DNA of 64,000 bases from CAWATZ01 sp963784995 (GTDB lineage: Bacteria > Planctomycetota > Planctomycetia > Gemmatales > Gemmataceae): contig CAWATZ010000003.1 in assembly GCA_963784995.1 (NCBI GenBank), positions 2,170,001 to 2,234,000 on the forward strand. Reading direction: 5' to 3'. Below, one piece after another: positions 1 to 9,144 of this stretch. The notes beneath the pieces are model-generated. The model was given only the letters and a program-made list of their open reading frames with translations, was not told where the DNA came from and did not search any database. Position 1 is the first letter of the stretch. Each line of letters begins with the position of its first letter. The position numbers and the translations under genes were made by a program.

Positions 1-1251
1 ACCGCCGGGCGGATCGACCGCGACGTCTGCCAGGTGCGGCGGGCCATCTGCTGGAACGATCACACCCTGGCGACGTATCACGCCCGGGGGCTGGAGCGCC
101 TCGGCGGGCAGGAGCGCGTCAAGGAGCTGATCGGCGGCCCCTGGGCGAGCCGCTATACCCTGTCCCATCTGGTCAAGGATGAGGAAACGCTCTCGGAGGC
201 GGACTGGAAGCGGACCACGCGAATCCTGGGGCATGGTCCGCTGGCGGCCGGGTTTCTGACCGGGAACTTCGAGGTGGCCAGCGTGTCGTCGGCCGCCTCG
301 ACGGGGATCATGGACCTGCGCACCTGCCAGTGGCGGCGGGAGATGCTCGACGCCCTGGCGAAGCCGGAGTATCGCGATCTGGCCTGGAACCAGCTGCCGC
401 GCATCGTCGGACAGGACGAGCCGATCGGTCCGCTGAGCCGGTCGCTGGCGGAGGAGGTCGGCCTGCAACCAGCGAACCGGCCACTGCTGTTTCCGACCTC
501 GGACGATCAGCAGGCTGGCCTGGTCGGCGGCGGTGCGGTTGATGCCGGCCAGGTGGCGGTGATCCTGGGCAACTCGGCGGTGGTCAACAGCTCGTCGAGC
601 CTGCTGCCGGAGTCCGGAACGCTGGACGCCATGCGCCTTAACTGGGGACCGTATCTCTGGATGCGCTGCTACAATAATGGTGCCCAGTTCCTCGATCGGA
701 TCGTGGGCGAGCGGCCCGACTGGGAAGCGCTGGAGCGCGAGGCCCGCTCGGTGCCGGCCGGGTGCGACGGCGTTGCGGTGCTGCCGTTTGCATATCCGGA
801 GCCGTCGCTGGGCGTCCTCAGCGAGCGCGTGCAGTGGTTCCCGGGCGAGCCGACGCGAAAGGGAGTGCAGTTCCGGGCGGCGCTGGAGGCGCTGGCGTAC
901 CTGATCGCCCGGGGTGTGCGCGAGCACGAGGAAGCGGGGCAGAAGGTGACACGCAGCACCGTCTCCGGAGGTATTGCTCGCAGCGGCCTGATGTGCGAGG
1001 TCCTGGCGTCGGTGCTGGGCCGGCCGCTGGAGCGGCTGATGTCGTTCGAGGGGCCGGCGCTGGGGGCGGCGATCATGGCCCTGGCGGCGCTGGAGACGGT
1101 GCGGCGGTGTGAGAAGGGGATCAAGCAACCCTTCACCGTGGCGGACGCGGTCGCTTGCATGGTCAAGTTCCGCGATTCGGTCGCACCGAACCCGGCGTGG
1201 CAGAAGACGTATCAGGATGGGCTGAAGCAGTTCGAGGGGCGGTTGAGGTAG
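1..1251 (+). CDS. FGGY-family carbohydrate kinase, 5' end missing
   Basis: The reading frame is open from the first base, so the start and the N-terminal ATP/sugar lobe lie outside the window. The visible part is the second actin-like (FGGY_C) lobe. It carries a GGIARSGLMCEVLASVLGRP stretch, which matches the family's GGG-S-S-LWRQI-ADVLG adenine-binding segment, and then EGPALGAAIMAL, matching the usual ALGAA motif. By family these enzymes phosphorylate sugars or polyols such as xylulose, ribulose, glycerol or gluconate with ATP in the cytoplasm. The substrate cannot be read from this half. The gene is followed at once by a perfect palindrome that overlaps its stop codon and then by an ABC transporter. 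Family is confident; substrate is unknown. Confidence 0.8.
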   Translation, partial: TAGRIDRDVCQVRRAICWNDHTLATYHARGLERLGGQERVKELIGGPWASRYTLSHLVKDEETLSEADWKRTTRILGHGPLAAGFLTGNFEVASVSSAASTGIMDLRTCQWRREMLDALAKPEYRDLAWNQLPRIVGQDEPIGPLSRSLAEEVGLQPANRPLLFPTSDDQQAGLVGGGAVDAGQVAVILGNSAVVNSSSSLLPESGTLDAMRLNWGPYLWMRCYNNGAQFLDRIVGERPDWEALEREARSVPAGCDGVAVLPFAYPEPSLGVLSERVQWFPGEPTRKGVQFRAALEALAYLIARGVREHEEAGQKVTRSTVSGGIARSGLMCEVLASVLGRPLERLMSFEGPALGAAIMALAALETVRRCEKGIKQPFTVADAVACMVKFRDSVAPNPAWQKTYQDGLKQFEGRLR

Positions 1252-1312
1252 CAAAGTAGTCATCACGCTCCGCGTGATGAATTCATCACGCGGAGCGTGA
1301 TGACTACTTTGC
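1251..1312. repeat. 62-bp perfect palindrome (possible terminator)
   Basis: Two 31-nt arms are exact reverse complements with no loop, centred on a GAATTC at 1279-1284. The element begins on the last base of the sugar kinase stop codon and ends 25 bases before the ATPase start. As RNA it would form a very stable hairpin and could act as a terminator between the two genes, but no T-run follows. It is a different sequence from the other palindromes in the window. Confidence 0.85.
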
Positions 1313-1337
1313 TGGAGTGATCGTTTGGAGGACCGGA

Positions 1338-2162
1338 ATGCTGCAATTGCGTGGGGTGTCGAAGCGCTTCGGCGCCGCCGTGGTACTGGAGCCGACCGAT
1401 CTGGTAATCGAGCCGGGCCGGACCACGGTGCTGATCGGCCCCAGCGGCTGCGGCAAGTCCACCCTGCTGCGTCTCATGATCGGTCTGCTCCAGCCGGACT
1501 CGGGAACGGTCACATTCGACGGCACTCCACTACGGCCCGACAACCTGCTTCAGCTCCGCCACCGGATGGGCTACGTCATCCAGGACGGCGGCCTCTTTCC
1601 GCACCTGACCGCGCGGGGCAACGTCACGCTGATGGCCCGCTACCTGCGCTGGCCACGCCGCCGGATCGAGGAGCGCACCGCGACCCTGGCCGAGCTGACG
1701 CGCTTTCCGTGCGAGGCCCTGGAGAAGTACCCCGCCCAACTGTCCGGCGGCCAGCGGCAGCGCGTCGGCCTGATGCGGGCGCTGATGCTCGACCCGGCCG
1801 TGCTGCTGCTGGACGAGCCGATGGCCGCCCTCGATCCGCTGATCCGGTTCGATTTGCAGCAGGACCTGCGCACGATCTTTCAGGAGCTGAAGCGCACCGT
1901 CGTGCTGGTGACGCACGACATGGGCGAGGCCGGCTTCTTCGGCGATCGGGTCGTGCTGCTGGGCGAGGGGCGGATCGTCCAGCAAGGAGCGTTCGAGGAC
2001 CTGCTGCGCTCGCCCGCCAACGATTTTGTCCGCCGTTTCATCAACGCTCAACGACTTCCCCTCTCTTCTCCCCGGACCCCTGCCGATGAGCCGAGCAACC
2101 ACCACGTACCTGCTGTGCCTCTTGCTGCTGTCCAGCCCGATCCCTCAGGCCTGGGCCGCTGA
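1338..2162 (+). CDS. Osmoprotectant-type ABC transporter ATP-binding protein
   Basis: ATPase subunit of an importer of the OpuCA/OsmV type, which energises uptake of glycine betaine, choline or similar quaternary amines. It shows Walker A GPSGCGKST (residues 34-42), signature LSGGQRQRV, Walker B VLLLDEP and the H-loop LVTHD. The start at 1338 is preferred over the upstream GTG at 1317 because a GGAGG Shine-Dalgarno lies 6 bases before it (1327-1331). The last 25 codons overlap the start of the next gene, a fused binding protein and permease, so the two are probably translationally coupled. No CBS domains are present, which is common in short OpuCA relatives. The substrate is inferred from the partner gene. 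Confidence 0.88.
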   Translation: MLQLRGVSKRFGAAVVLEPTDLVIEPGRTTVLIGPSGCGKSTLLRLMIGLLQPDSGTVTFDGTPLRPDNLLQLRHRMGYVIQDGGLFPHLTARGNVTLMARYLRWPRRRIEERTATLAELTRFPCEALEKYPAQLSGGQRQRVGLMRALMLDPAVLLLDEPMAALDPLIRFDLQQDLRTIFQELKRTVVLVTHDMGEAGFFGDRVVLLGEGRIVQQGAFEDLLRSPANDFVRRFINAQRLPLSSPRTPADEPSNHHVPAVPLAAVQPDPSGLGR

Positions 2163-3612
2163 CAGGCCCACGGTTCGCATCGGCTCCAAGGTCTTTACCG
2201 AAGGTGTGATCCTGGGGGACATGCTGCGGCTGCTGGCCGAGGATGCCGGAGCCAGCGCCAGCCATCGGGCCGAGCTGGGCGGCACTCAGTTGGTGTGGCA
2301 AGCGCTCCAGTCGGGTGCCATCGATGCGTACGTGGAGTACACGGGAACGCTGGCGCAAGAAATCTTGCCCGGCCAGGCAAACTCCGAGCCGGGGCTGCGC
2401 CGCCGGCTCCGGTCGCTTGGCATCGGCATGAGCAAACCGCTCGGCTTCAACGACACCTATGCCCTGGGAATGCGGACGGCGATGGCGGAACGCCTGGGGA
2501 TCCGAACCATCTCGGACCTGTTGCCGTATCCCGACCTCCGCCTCGGCGTCAGCGAGGAGTTCCTGAACCGCAAGGACGGCTGGGCGGGCTTGAAGCCCTT
2601 TTACAGACTGCCCCAGACTCAGGTTCGCAGCCTGGATCACGTGCTGGCCTACCGCGGCCTGGTCGAGGGGACTCACGATCTGACCGACTTCTACTCCACC
2701 GACGCCGAGGTCAGCGACGAACGGCTGCGGGTGCTGCTGGACGACCGCCATTTCTTTCCGGACTATCATGCCGTGATCCTCTACCGGCTGAATCTGAAGG
2801 AGCGGGCACCGGCTGTGATCCGCTCGTTGTGCCGGCTGGAGGGGCAGATCAGCGAAGAGGCGATGATCCAGATGAACGCCGAGGCGAAGCTGGACAAGGT
2901 GCCCGAGGAACGGGTGGCGACGGAGTTTCTGAACGAGCGGCTGGGGTTGAACCTGCCTCTGCCCGACAAGGAGCGTCGGACCAGCTGGTCGGGGATGCTG
3001 ACGCAGCTGGGCCAGAACACGCGCCAGCACCTGTTCCTGGTCGCGGTTTCGCTGACGGCGGCGGTCCTGGTGTCGATGCCGCTGGGCGTGCTGTCTGCTC
3101 ATCGGCCCCGGATCGGCAAGGGCGTGCTGGCGGTGGTGGGCATCATCCAGACGCTGCCGTCGCTGGCGCTGCTGGTGTTCATGATTCCGCTGCTGGGCCT
3201 GGGCCCCTGGCCGGCCATCGTGGCGTTGTTCCTGTACAGTCTGCTGCCGATCGTGCGCAACACGGCGACGGGCTTGCAGGAGATCCCGGCCAGTCTGCAC
3301 GACTCGGCCAAGGCCCTGGGGTTGCCGGGCCTTGCCAGGCTGTTCCGCATCGAGCTGCCGCTGGCCTCGCGGTCGATCCTGGCGGGGATCAAGACGGCGG
3401 CGGTCATCAACGTCGGCACGGCCACGCTGGGAGCGCTGATCGGGGCCGGCGGCTATGGGCAGCCGATCTACACGGGCATCCGCCTCAACGACGTGCCGCT
3501 GATCTTGCAGGGAGCGGTGCCGGCGGCACTGCTGGCGCTGCTGGTGCAGGGGCTGTTTGGGCTGGCGGAACGGGTGCTGGTGCCACGCGGGCTGCGCTTG
3601 CAGGGAGCGTGA
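2086..3612 (+). CDS. Fused substrate-binding protein and permease of a glycine betaine/choline-type ABC transporter
   Basis: The N-terminal part starts with a signal peptide (MSRATTTYLLCLLLLSSPI) and continues as an OpuAC-type binding domain (RIGSKVFTEGVILGDML, then AYVEYTGTLAQEIL) to about residue 290. The C-terminal part is an OpuCB/ProW-type permease with about five membrane spans and the EAA-like loop around ASLHDSAKALGLPGLARL. The fusion gives both external binding and membrane transport, and the upstream ATPase completes the importer. The start at 2086 is chosen because the signal peptide begins there; it lies inside the ATPase gene. In the better-known fusions (Lactococcus OpuABC) the permease is N-terminal, whereas here the binding domain comes first. 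The true ligand is not readable. Confidence 0.87.
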   Translation: MSRATTTYLLCLLLLSSPIPQAWAADRPTVRIGSKVFTEGVILGDMLRLLAEDAGASASHRAELGGTQLVWQALQSGAIDAYVEYTGTLAQEILPGQANSEPGLRRRLRSLGIGMSKPLGFNDTYALGMRTAMAERLGIRTISDLLPYPDLRLGVSEEFLNRKDGWAGLKPFYRLPQTQVRSLDHVLAYRGLVEGTHDLTDFYSTDAEVSDERLRVLLDDRHFFPDYHAVILYRLNLKERAPAVIRSLCRLEGQISEEAMIQMNAEAKLDKVPEERVATEFLNERLGLNLPLPDKERRTSWSGMLTQLGQNTRQHLFLVAVSLTAAVLVSMPLGVLSAHRPRIGKGVLAVVGIIQTLPSLALLVFMIPLLGLGPWPAIVALFLYSLLPIVRNTATGLQEIPASLHDSAKALGLPGLARLFRIELPLASRSILAGIKTAAVINVGTATLGALIGAGGYGQPIYTGIRLNDVPLILQGAVPAALLALLVQGLFGLAERVLVPRGLRLQGA

Positions 3613-3620
3613 ACGAGAAT

Positions 3621-3840
3621 CTAGGCTTGCTCTGTTGACATCGGCAGCGGCGGAATGGCGTCGAAGGCCGCAAGCCAGCGCCTGAATCGATTCGGGATCG
3701 TCGCCTTGCTCGTCCTCAGTCATGAAGGTCAGCTCTGGTGCTGAAACGGGTTCGATGCGCAGCCGGCACCCTTCGGGCCAGTCCGGTGGACCATCGGGAA
3801 TAATCTGGCCGTTCTTGAACGTCGCTTCGATCACGGTCAC
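3621..3840 (-). CDS. Small antitoxin-like protein (DUF104-like), frameshifted
   Basis: A GTG start at 3838-3840 has a good GGAGG site upstream and begins MTVIEATFKNGQIIPDGPP, the opening typical of short planctomycete and archaeal antitoxin-like proteins (AF2212/DUF104 type). The frame is lost near 3685 after SIQ. In the neighbouring frame the sequence continues RWLAAFDAIPPLPM and stops at 3621-3623, which is how such proteins usually end. One extra base near there would restore a protein of about 72 residues. No toxin partner is visible beside it. Function is inferred from resemblance only. Confidence 0.55.
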
Positions 3841-3954
3841 GTGTCGTCCCTCCTTCACCTTTGCAACCCATCTCCTTCCGCTATCGTGCCAACTCCTTCC
3901 GCGGTTTCGCAAGCTCAACTTCCAGGCTGTCGATCCGTCGATATGCAGGTTTGG

Positions 3955-6394
3955 TTACTTCCCCGGTTGCACCACCTCGGTCAGCGCTTCCAGATCGGAG
4001 CGAATGACACCGGACATGCCGAACATGCCCACGAAGCCGATCAGCCCGCCCAGGCCGAGGATGCCGTTGAGGATCCGGCTGCCGGCCTCACCGAAGAACG
4101 ACAGGATGGTCAGAGCCAGCAGGGGCACGGCGGCGGCCACTCCCAGATAGATGGGCAGCCAGCGCATTACCTGGCGCAGGGCCTGCACGTCGCCCGCAGT
4201 GCCGGCTCCGGGCTGGAACAGCATCGGATAGATGGCCCGAATTGCCAGGAAGGTGCTGGTGAAGAACGGGTAGGCGGCGGCGACCAGGCCGCACAGGAAC
4301 AGCGACGCCAGGAAGTGAACAAACACCGAACTCGAGAACGGATTGGCCGGCGTGGTGCCGGCATCGACGTCGCGGAAGGCTCCGCCGGCAGTCAGGGCGA
4401 TGGGATAGACAAAGCCGGCCACCAACCAGCAGGCCAGGCAGATGTCGGCCCCGTGCTTGCCCAGGCGCAGGCAGAGTTGACGCAATTCCGCCCGCTGCCC
4501 CTCCGAGAGCGGCTGGCCGGCACGCAGCCGTTTCAGCCCCCGGTGCAAGGGCCAGGCGATGCGCAGGAACAGGGCGATGCCCAGGGGGAATGCGACGCCG
4601 TTGATGATCGCCTGGGTATTCAGGAAGACCTCTCGGCGCAGATGGCCCTTGGCGATGATCTCGCCCTGGTTATAGACGAAGTTGAAGACGCCCATCAGGC
4701 CGTTGGCCAGCAAACCCACGAGCAGGATCACTGCGATGGGGAAGCGGCGGACCCAGCGCTGCCAGCCGGTCTCGTGGGGGATGCAGCAGTTCGCGGGCTC
4801 GGGGCTTCAGACACAGATCCAGCTGGGCCGCCAGCTCCCGGCCCGACTGGTAACGTCGATCCGGGTCGGGGAGCAGGCAAGTCCGCAAGATGTCGCGCAG
4901 GCCCGGGAGGCTTTCCCAGGTCCTCAGCGTTGGAGCCGCCGGGTTTACCCCGGCGGTCTTCTCCGCCGGGACGGTCCCGGCTCTCCCGGCGCTCGCGCTC
5001 CACGGGAGTGTGTCCTGTCCCGGCGCGGAAGACCGCCGGGGTAAACCCGGCGGCTCCAACGTTTCGGGCCTGTCAAGGGTCCAGGCGAGCCGTTGTTCCA
5101 GCATCCGGTCCAGCAGTACCGTCCAGCTGCCTGGGACAGACAGGTCGGGAAAGGGCAATGCGCCGGTGAGCAGTTCCCACAGCATCACCCCCAGGGAGTA
5201 CAGATCGGAGCGGCCGTCCAGGCTCTCGACCGGCCGGTCGTGGGCCGGGTTGAACGCCTCCAGCTGCTCGGGCGACATGTAGGCCAGGCTGCCGCCAAAG
5301 AACGCGGCCGGGCCGGCGCCTTCGACCTTGGTGCAGCAGCCGACGTTGAAGTCTGCCAGGCGCGGCAAGCCTTCGGCGCTGAGCAGGACGTTGGCCGGCT
5401 TGACGTCGCGGTGCAGCACCTTCTGGCCGTGGGCATGGTCCAGGGCCTCGGCCAGCCGGGCCCCGAGCCAGCAGACGACCTCCGGCCACTTCATCCCCAC
5501 CAGCCGCTTGCGCAGCGGCGACTCGGCCGGCGGCGTTTCGCCGCGCTGCTCCAGACCCTCGTCGATTGCTCGCAGCAGGATTCGGCCGGTGCGTTCCTTC
5601 GGAGGAGTCTCGTTCAGCCGGCGGACCACCGCTTGCAAGGTGCCTCCGGGAACGTACTGCATGTACATCAGATGCAGCCCCACCTCGTCCAGTTGTTTCT
5701 GGTCGTAGACCCGGACAATGCACGGATGGTCCAGCTGGGCCAGGGTCTCGGACTCGGCCGCCCGGCTGGACGCGACCTTGAGAGCGACCAGGCGCTGCAT
5801 GCTCACTTGCCGGGCCAGGAAGACGGTGGCGAAGGCGCCGCTGCCCAGCTGGGCCAGCAACTCGAAGTCGTCGAGTTTCTGGCCGGGCTGCAGACTGGAC
5901 CGGTCGGCGACGGGGCGCGTCGCAGTGGTGACCGTGTGGACCAGTCCGAGCAGGGCTTTCAGCTGGGGGCGCTGATCCGGAAAGCGCTGGAAGTATTCCT
6001 GGACGTCAACCACTTCGCCCAGCTGCCGGCGGACGTGGAACTCCTCGTAGATCAGGTCGCAGGGGACCACGTCCCCGGCCAGCTCGGGAAAATCGAGCAG
6101 GTAGGCTTCGATCCGACGTTGCTCGCCGCGGGTGCGACACCGATAATGCAGGTCAACCTTGATCAGCTCGACCAGGACCAGCCTGCGCAGCACGGCCGGC
6201 TGCTCGGGCAGGAACCGGCCCAGGGTGGGTGGCGTCCCCTGCTGGTCGCGGGCGGCCAGGTAGGCGTCCAGACAATCCTGGAGGACCAGCCAGGTCTGGC
6301 CGCCGCTGGAGACCGTCAGGTTGTGCGTGCCGCCGCCGCGGGTCACCGCTCGTCCTCCCCATGACGCCTTGTGGATGCTTCCCCCGCGTTGCAT
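3955..6394 (-). CDS. Membrane Ser/Thr protein kinase with DFN motif, in-frame palindrome insertion and a frameshift
   Basis: The kinase domain has a Gly-rich loop LGSGAFATVF, ATP-binding Lys 206, catalytic LHRDVKPANVLL (residues 327-338) and LADFNVG in place of DFG (348-350). An N-terminal region of about 170 residues precedes it, as in many planctomycete kinases. Residues 446-489 come from a 132-bp palindrome inserted in frame in the C-lobe, just before the conserved LRDILRTCLLPDPDRRY segment. Near 4795 the frame shifts: the continuation in the next frame reads IPHETGWQRWVRRFPIA and then a domain with about six membrane spans ending at 3955. Together they make one gene. The start at 6394 (ATG) was chosen as the first in-frame ATG near the conserved part. 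It probably signals from the membrane; the target is unknown. The divergent neighbour is a HEAT-like protein. Confidence 0.8.
4929..5060. repeat. 132-bp inverted repeat inserted in the kinase gene
   Basis: Perfect 33-nt arms at 4929-4961 and 5028-5060 enclose a 66-nt centre that is itself partly self-complementary. The element is exactly 44 codons long and has no stop codon in the kinase frame, so the kinase is read straight through it. The peptide it encodes is rich in Pro, Gly and Ser and is foreign to the kinase fold. Confidence 0.88.
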
Positions 6395-6553
6395 TGTAAC
6401 CCTGCCGGGACTATTGGGAAATACGCCAGGACAGGACTTGCGTAAAGGGTGGCAGTTGACACGCAAATTCGGACACAAACAGGAACAGCCCAAAGACACA
6501 GCGTTTCAGAAGAAGATGGAACGGAGGGAGAACAACTTGCGAGGTCGGGAGCA

Positions 6554-7579
6554 ATGCTGTTTCCTCAGCTGATCGCGGAGCTTGCAGCCGCCGTGGGGGA
6601 TCTGCTCCAGGCCGGGGCGAATGCGATTCCACGCGAAGGACGCTTCCACCGCCTCTCCGAAACCCTGAAGCTGATGGCCCGCCAGGTTCCGGCCCTGGCA
6701 CCGCTGGTCAGCGACTGTGAGCGCGTCCAGGCGAGTGGGCCGGACTCCACCCTGGCCTTGCTGGATCTGGTGTTGCGCCTGCGGCAAGTGCGCGCCGGGC
6801 TGGCGACGACTGAAACCCCGGATGGGGAACTCGCCCCGTTGCCCAGATCCGGACCCTGGCTGACGCCCCTGCCCGTTGAGGAGGCCATCGCACTGGCCGA
6901 CCTCTTGCCGGCTGGGACGCCCAAAGGTTGGAAGACGTTGAACCGGACCATTGAGAGCAGCGGCCTGGACCTGCGGCTGGCAGAGCTGGCGCTGGAGGCG
7001 GCGCTGCACCAGGCGGATCGGTCCGGCTCGGTGAGTAAGAAACAGCCGGCCTGGCTTCTGCTCCTGGTGGAGGAACTGGCGAGCGGCCTCAATCGACACG
7101 GGGCGCAGGAGGACGCTCGGAGGCTCCAGCTGCTGACCTGGGTCGCTCCGGAGGTCGGCTGGCGGCTGTGCCGCCTGGCCGTTCGCGACGCCAGCGATAC
7201 GGTTCGCTATGCAGCGCTGGAGTTGCTGCAAGAGGCCTCGGACCTGGAGGAGTTGCTGCCGGAACTGCTCGGATTGCTGGAGAGCAAGCATCATGGGATC
7301 TGGGGGCAAGCCCGTTCCCTGCTGGTGCGGATCGGGCTTCCCGCCGTGCCGGCCCTGGTCGAGATGCTTCAGGACACGAATGGTCAGCGATCTCTCAGCG
7401 GAGGCTGGACGCTGGCAGGAATGCTGAATGAAATGGAAGGAGTGCAGCTTGCGGCGGTGACAAGCCAGCTCCGGCCCGAAGCGCCTCGGCTGCGCCAGTT
7501 GCTGCGGCGCGCCCCGGATGCGAACCAGGCGTATCTCCGCAAGGCGATCCAGCGGCTCGAACAGCCGCGGGCAAAGTAA
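6554..7579 (+). CDS. HEAT-repeat-like protein of unknown function
   Basis: About 341 residues, almost entirely predicted helix. The second half (from roughly residue 190) contains paired helices of HEAT/Armadillo character, for example DTVRYAALELLQEASDLEEL followed by AVPALVEMLQDT. No catalytic motif, signal peptide or membrane span is seen. The start at 6554 is the first ATG after a purine-rich stretch; the frame is also open upstream to 6449. The gene is divergent from the membrane kinase, with about 160 bases between the two starts, so the region between may hold both promoters. HEAT proteins usually act as protein-binding scaffolds. No more specific role can be given. Confidence 0.65.
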   Translation: MLFPQLIAELAAAVGDLLQAGANAIPREGRFHRLSETLKLMARQVPALAPLVSDCERVQASGPDSTLALLDLVLRLRQVRAGLATTETPDGELAPLPRSGPWLTPLPVEEAIALADLLPAGTPKGWKTLNRTIESSGLDLRLAELALEAALHQADRSGSVSKKQPAWLLLLVEELASGLNRHGAQEDARRLQLLTWVAPEVGWRLCRLAVRDASDTVRYAALELLQEASDLEELLPELLGLLESKHHGIWGQARSLLVRIGLPAVPALVEMLQDTNGQRSLSGGWTLAGMLNEMEGVQLAAVTSQLRPEAPRLRQLLRRAPDANQAYLRKAIQRLEQPRAK

Positions 7580-7603
7580 TGGCATCGCACTGAGGAATCC
7601 CCA

Positions 7604-8996
7604 ATGAGACCTACCCTTGCAACGTCAATCGGTTTACTCCGGTATTCGCTCGCCGGCCTGGTGTACGGCCTGCTCGCGTTCCCGGCCCCTGCTGCGGAGT
7701 CGGAATGGAAAGTGGGCCTGGCCCAGGTCAAGATCACTCCCGAAAGGCCGATGCGGATGGCCGGGTACGCCGCACGCACCAAGCCGTTCGAGAAGGTCGC
7801 CTCGGACCTGTACGTCAAGGCACTGGTCCTGGAAGATCGCGAGGGCCACCGCGGGGTGATTGTGAGCAGCGACCTGATCGGCTTCCCGGCCGCCGTGGCC
7901 GAGCCGGTCTGCGAGCGCCTCCAGAAAAAGCTCGGGCTGAAGCGAGAGCAGGTTCTCCTCAATTCCTCCCACACTCACGCAGGCCCGGAAGTCGGACTGA
8001 AGGTCCGAGCCGGCAACGCCAGGGATGCCGAGGAAGCCATGCGCGTGGTGGAATACACCCGGGACCTGCAAGACAAGGTTGTCGAGGTCGTCGAGCGCGC
8101 CGCCCAGCGTCTCGACCCGGCCCAGCTGTCATGGGGCAGCGGCGTGGCCCAGTTTGTCATGAATCGCCGCGAATTCACCGGGAATGGCGTGATCCTGGGC
8201 AGAAATCCGCGTGGGCTGGCGGACCGCAGTGTGCCCGTCCTGCGCATCGCCGGCCCCGATGGCAAGCTCCGGGCCGTCCTCTTCGGAGCGGCCGCGCACA
8301 ACACCACGCTCACGGGAGAGAACTACGAGATCAGCGGCGACTACGCCGGGTACGCCCAGAGCTACGTCCAGGAGCGGCATCCCCACGTCCAGGCGATGTT
8401 CCTGCTCGGCTGCGCCGGCGACGCCAATCCGTATCCGCGCGGCACCATGGAGCTGGCCCGCAAGCACGGCACCGCCCTCGGCGAGGAAGTGTGCCGGGTG
8501 CTGGACGGCAAACTGCTTCCGGTGACCGGGCCCTCTGCGGATCGCCTTCACCCGGGCCGATCTGCCGCTGCAGTCGCTGTCACGCGAGGAGCTGCAAGAC
8601 CTGGCCGGCAAGAAACGCAACGCCCGCTCGTCGAATGCGACCCAGATGCTGGCCATGCTGGATCGCGGCGAGAAGCCGCCGACGCAGTACCCCTGCCCGC
8701 TGACCGTCTGGCAGTTCGGCCGGGACCTGACCCTGGTCGGCCTGGCGGGCGAGGTCGTGGTGGATTATCTCGCGATGCTGGAAAAGGCGCTGGGCCCGAA
8801 TCAGCTCTGGGTCGCCGGCTATTGCAATGACGTGTTCGGCTACCTGCCGTCCGCCCGGGTCCTTGCGGAAGGGGGCTACGAAACGCGCGGGCTGATTTCC
8901 GGAGGCGCGGGCTTCTTCGCTCCGCAGGTGGAGCGAGTCGTGGTGGAGAAGGTGCGCGAACTGGCCCGGAAAGTCGGGCGGAAACTGCCCGAGTAA
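7604..8996 (+). CDS. Neutral/alkaline non-lysosomal ceramidase-like secreted protein, frameshifted
   Basis: It starts with a hydrophobic leader ending near FPAPAAES, then GLAQVKITPERPMRMAGYA, the usual opening of bacterial neutral-ceramidase-domain proteins. The nucleophile-region motifs follow: LLNSSHTHAGPEVG supplies the conserved His pair, and FGAAAHNTTLTG and LLGCAGDANPYPRG are typical of the family. Near 8530 (ggccctctgc) the frame shifts. The continuation in another frame (RIAFTRADLPLQSL to the stop at 8994-8996) includes FGRDLTLVGLAGEVVVDY and GYCNDVFGYLPS, the conserved C-terminal half. Family members hydrolyse ceramide, but many bacterial ones have unknown substrates. It is probably periplasmic or exported. 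Confidence 0.8.
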
Positions 8997-9005
8997 CCGG
9001 TCAGC

Positions 9006-9062
9006 AACAGCCGCTGGCTGCTTGGCGTAGTCGGCTGGAGCGCGAAGCCGCCAGCGGCTGTT
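9006..9062. repeat. Inverted repeat between genes
   Basis: Arms of 13 nt (aacagccgctggc at 9006-9018, gccagcggctgtt at 9050-9062) are exact complements around a 31-nt centre. It begins 9 bases after the ceramidase-like stop and ends about 80 bases before the PHP gene. It may serve as a terminator, but no T-run is present. Confidence 0.7.
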
Positions 9063-9144
9063 AGGACAGACTCTCAACCCCTAGAATAGGGAGGGACAGG
9101 GGGAAGCGCTCCCTGCGACCATCCTGGAGAGAGGAACCCTCCCG

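Noticed and set aside
2041..3918. A 625-codon minus-strand open frame opposite the binding protein/permease
   Set aside because: Only its first 60 codons look real (the small antitoxin-like gene). The rest is Gln/Arg-rich shadow of a clear plus-strand gene.
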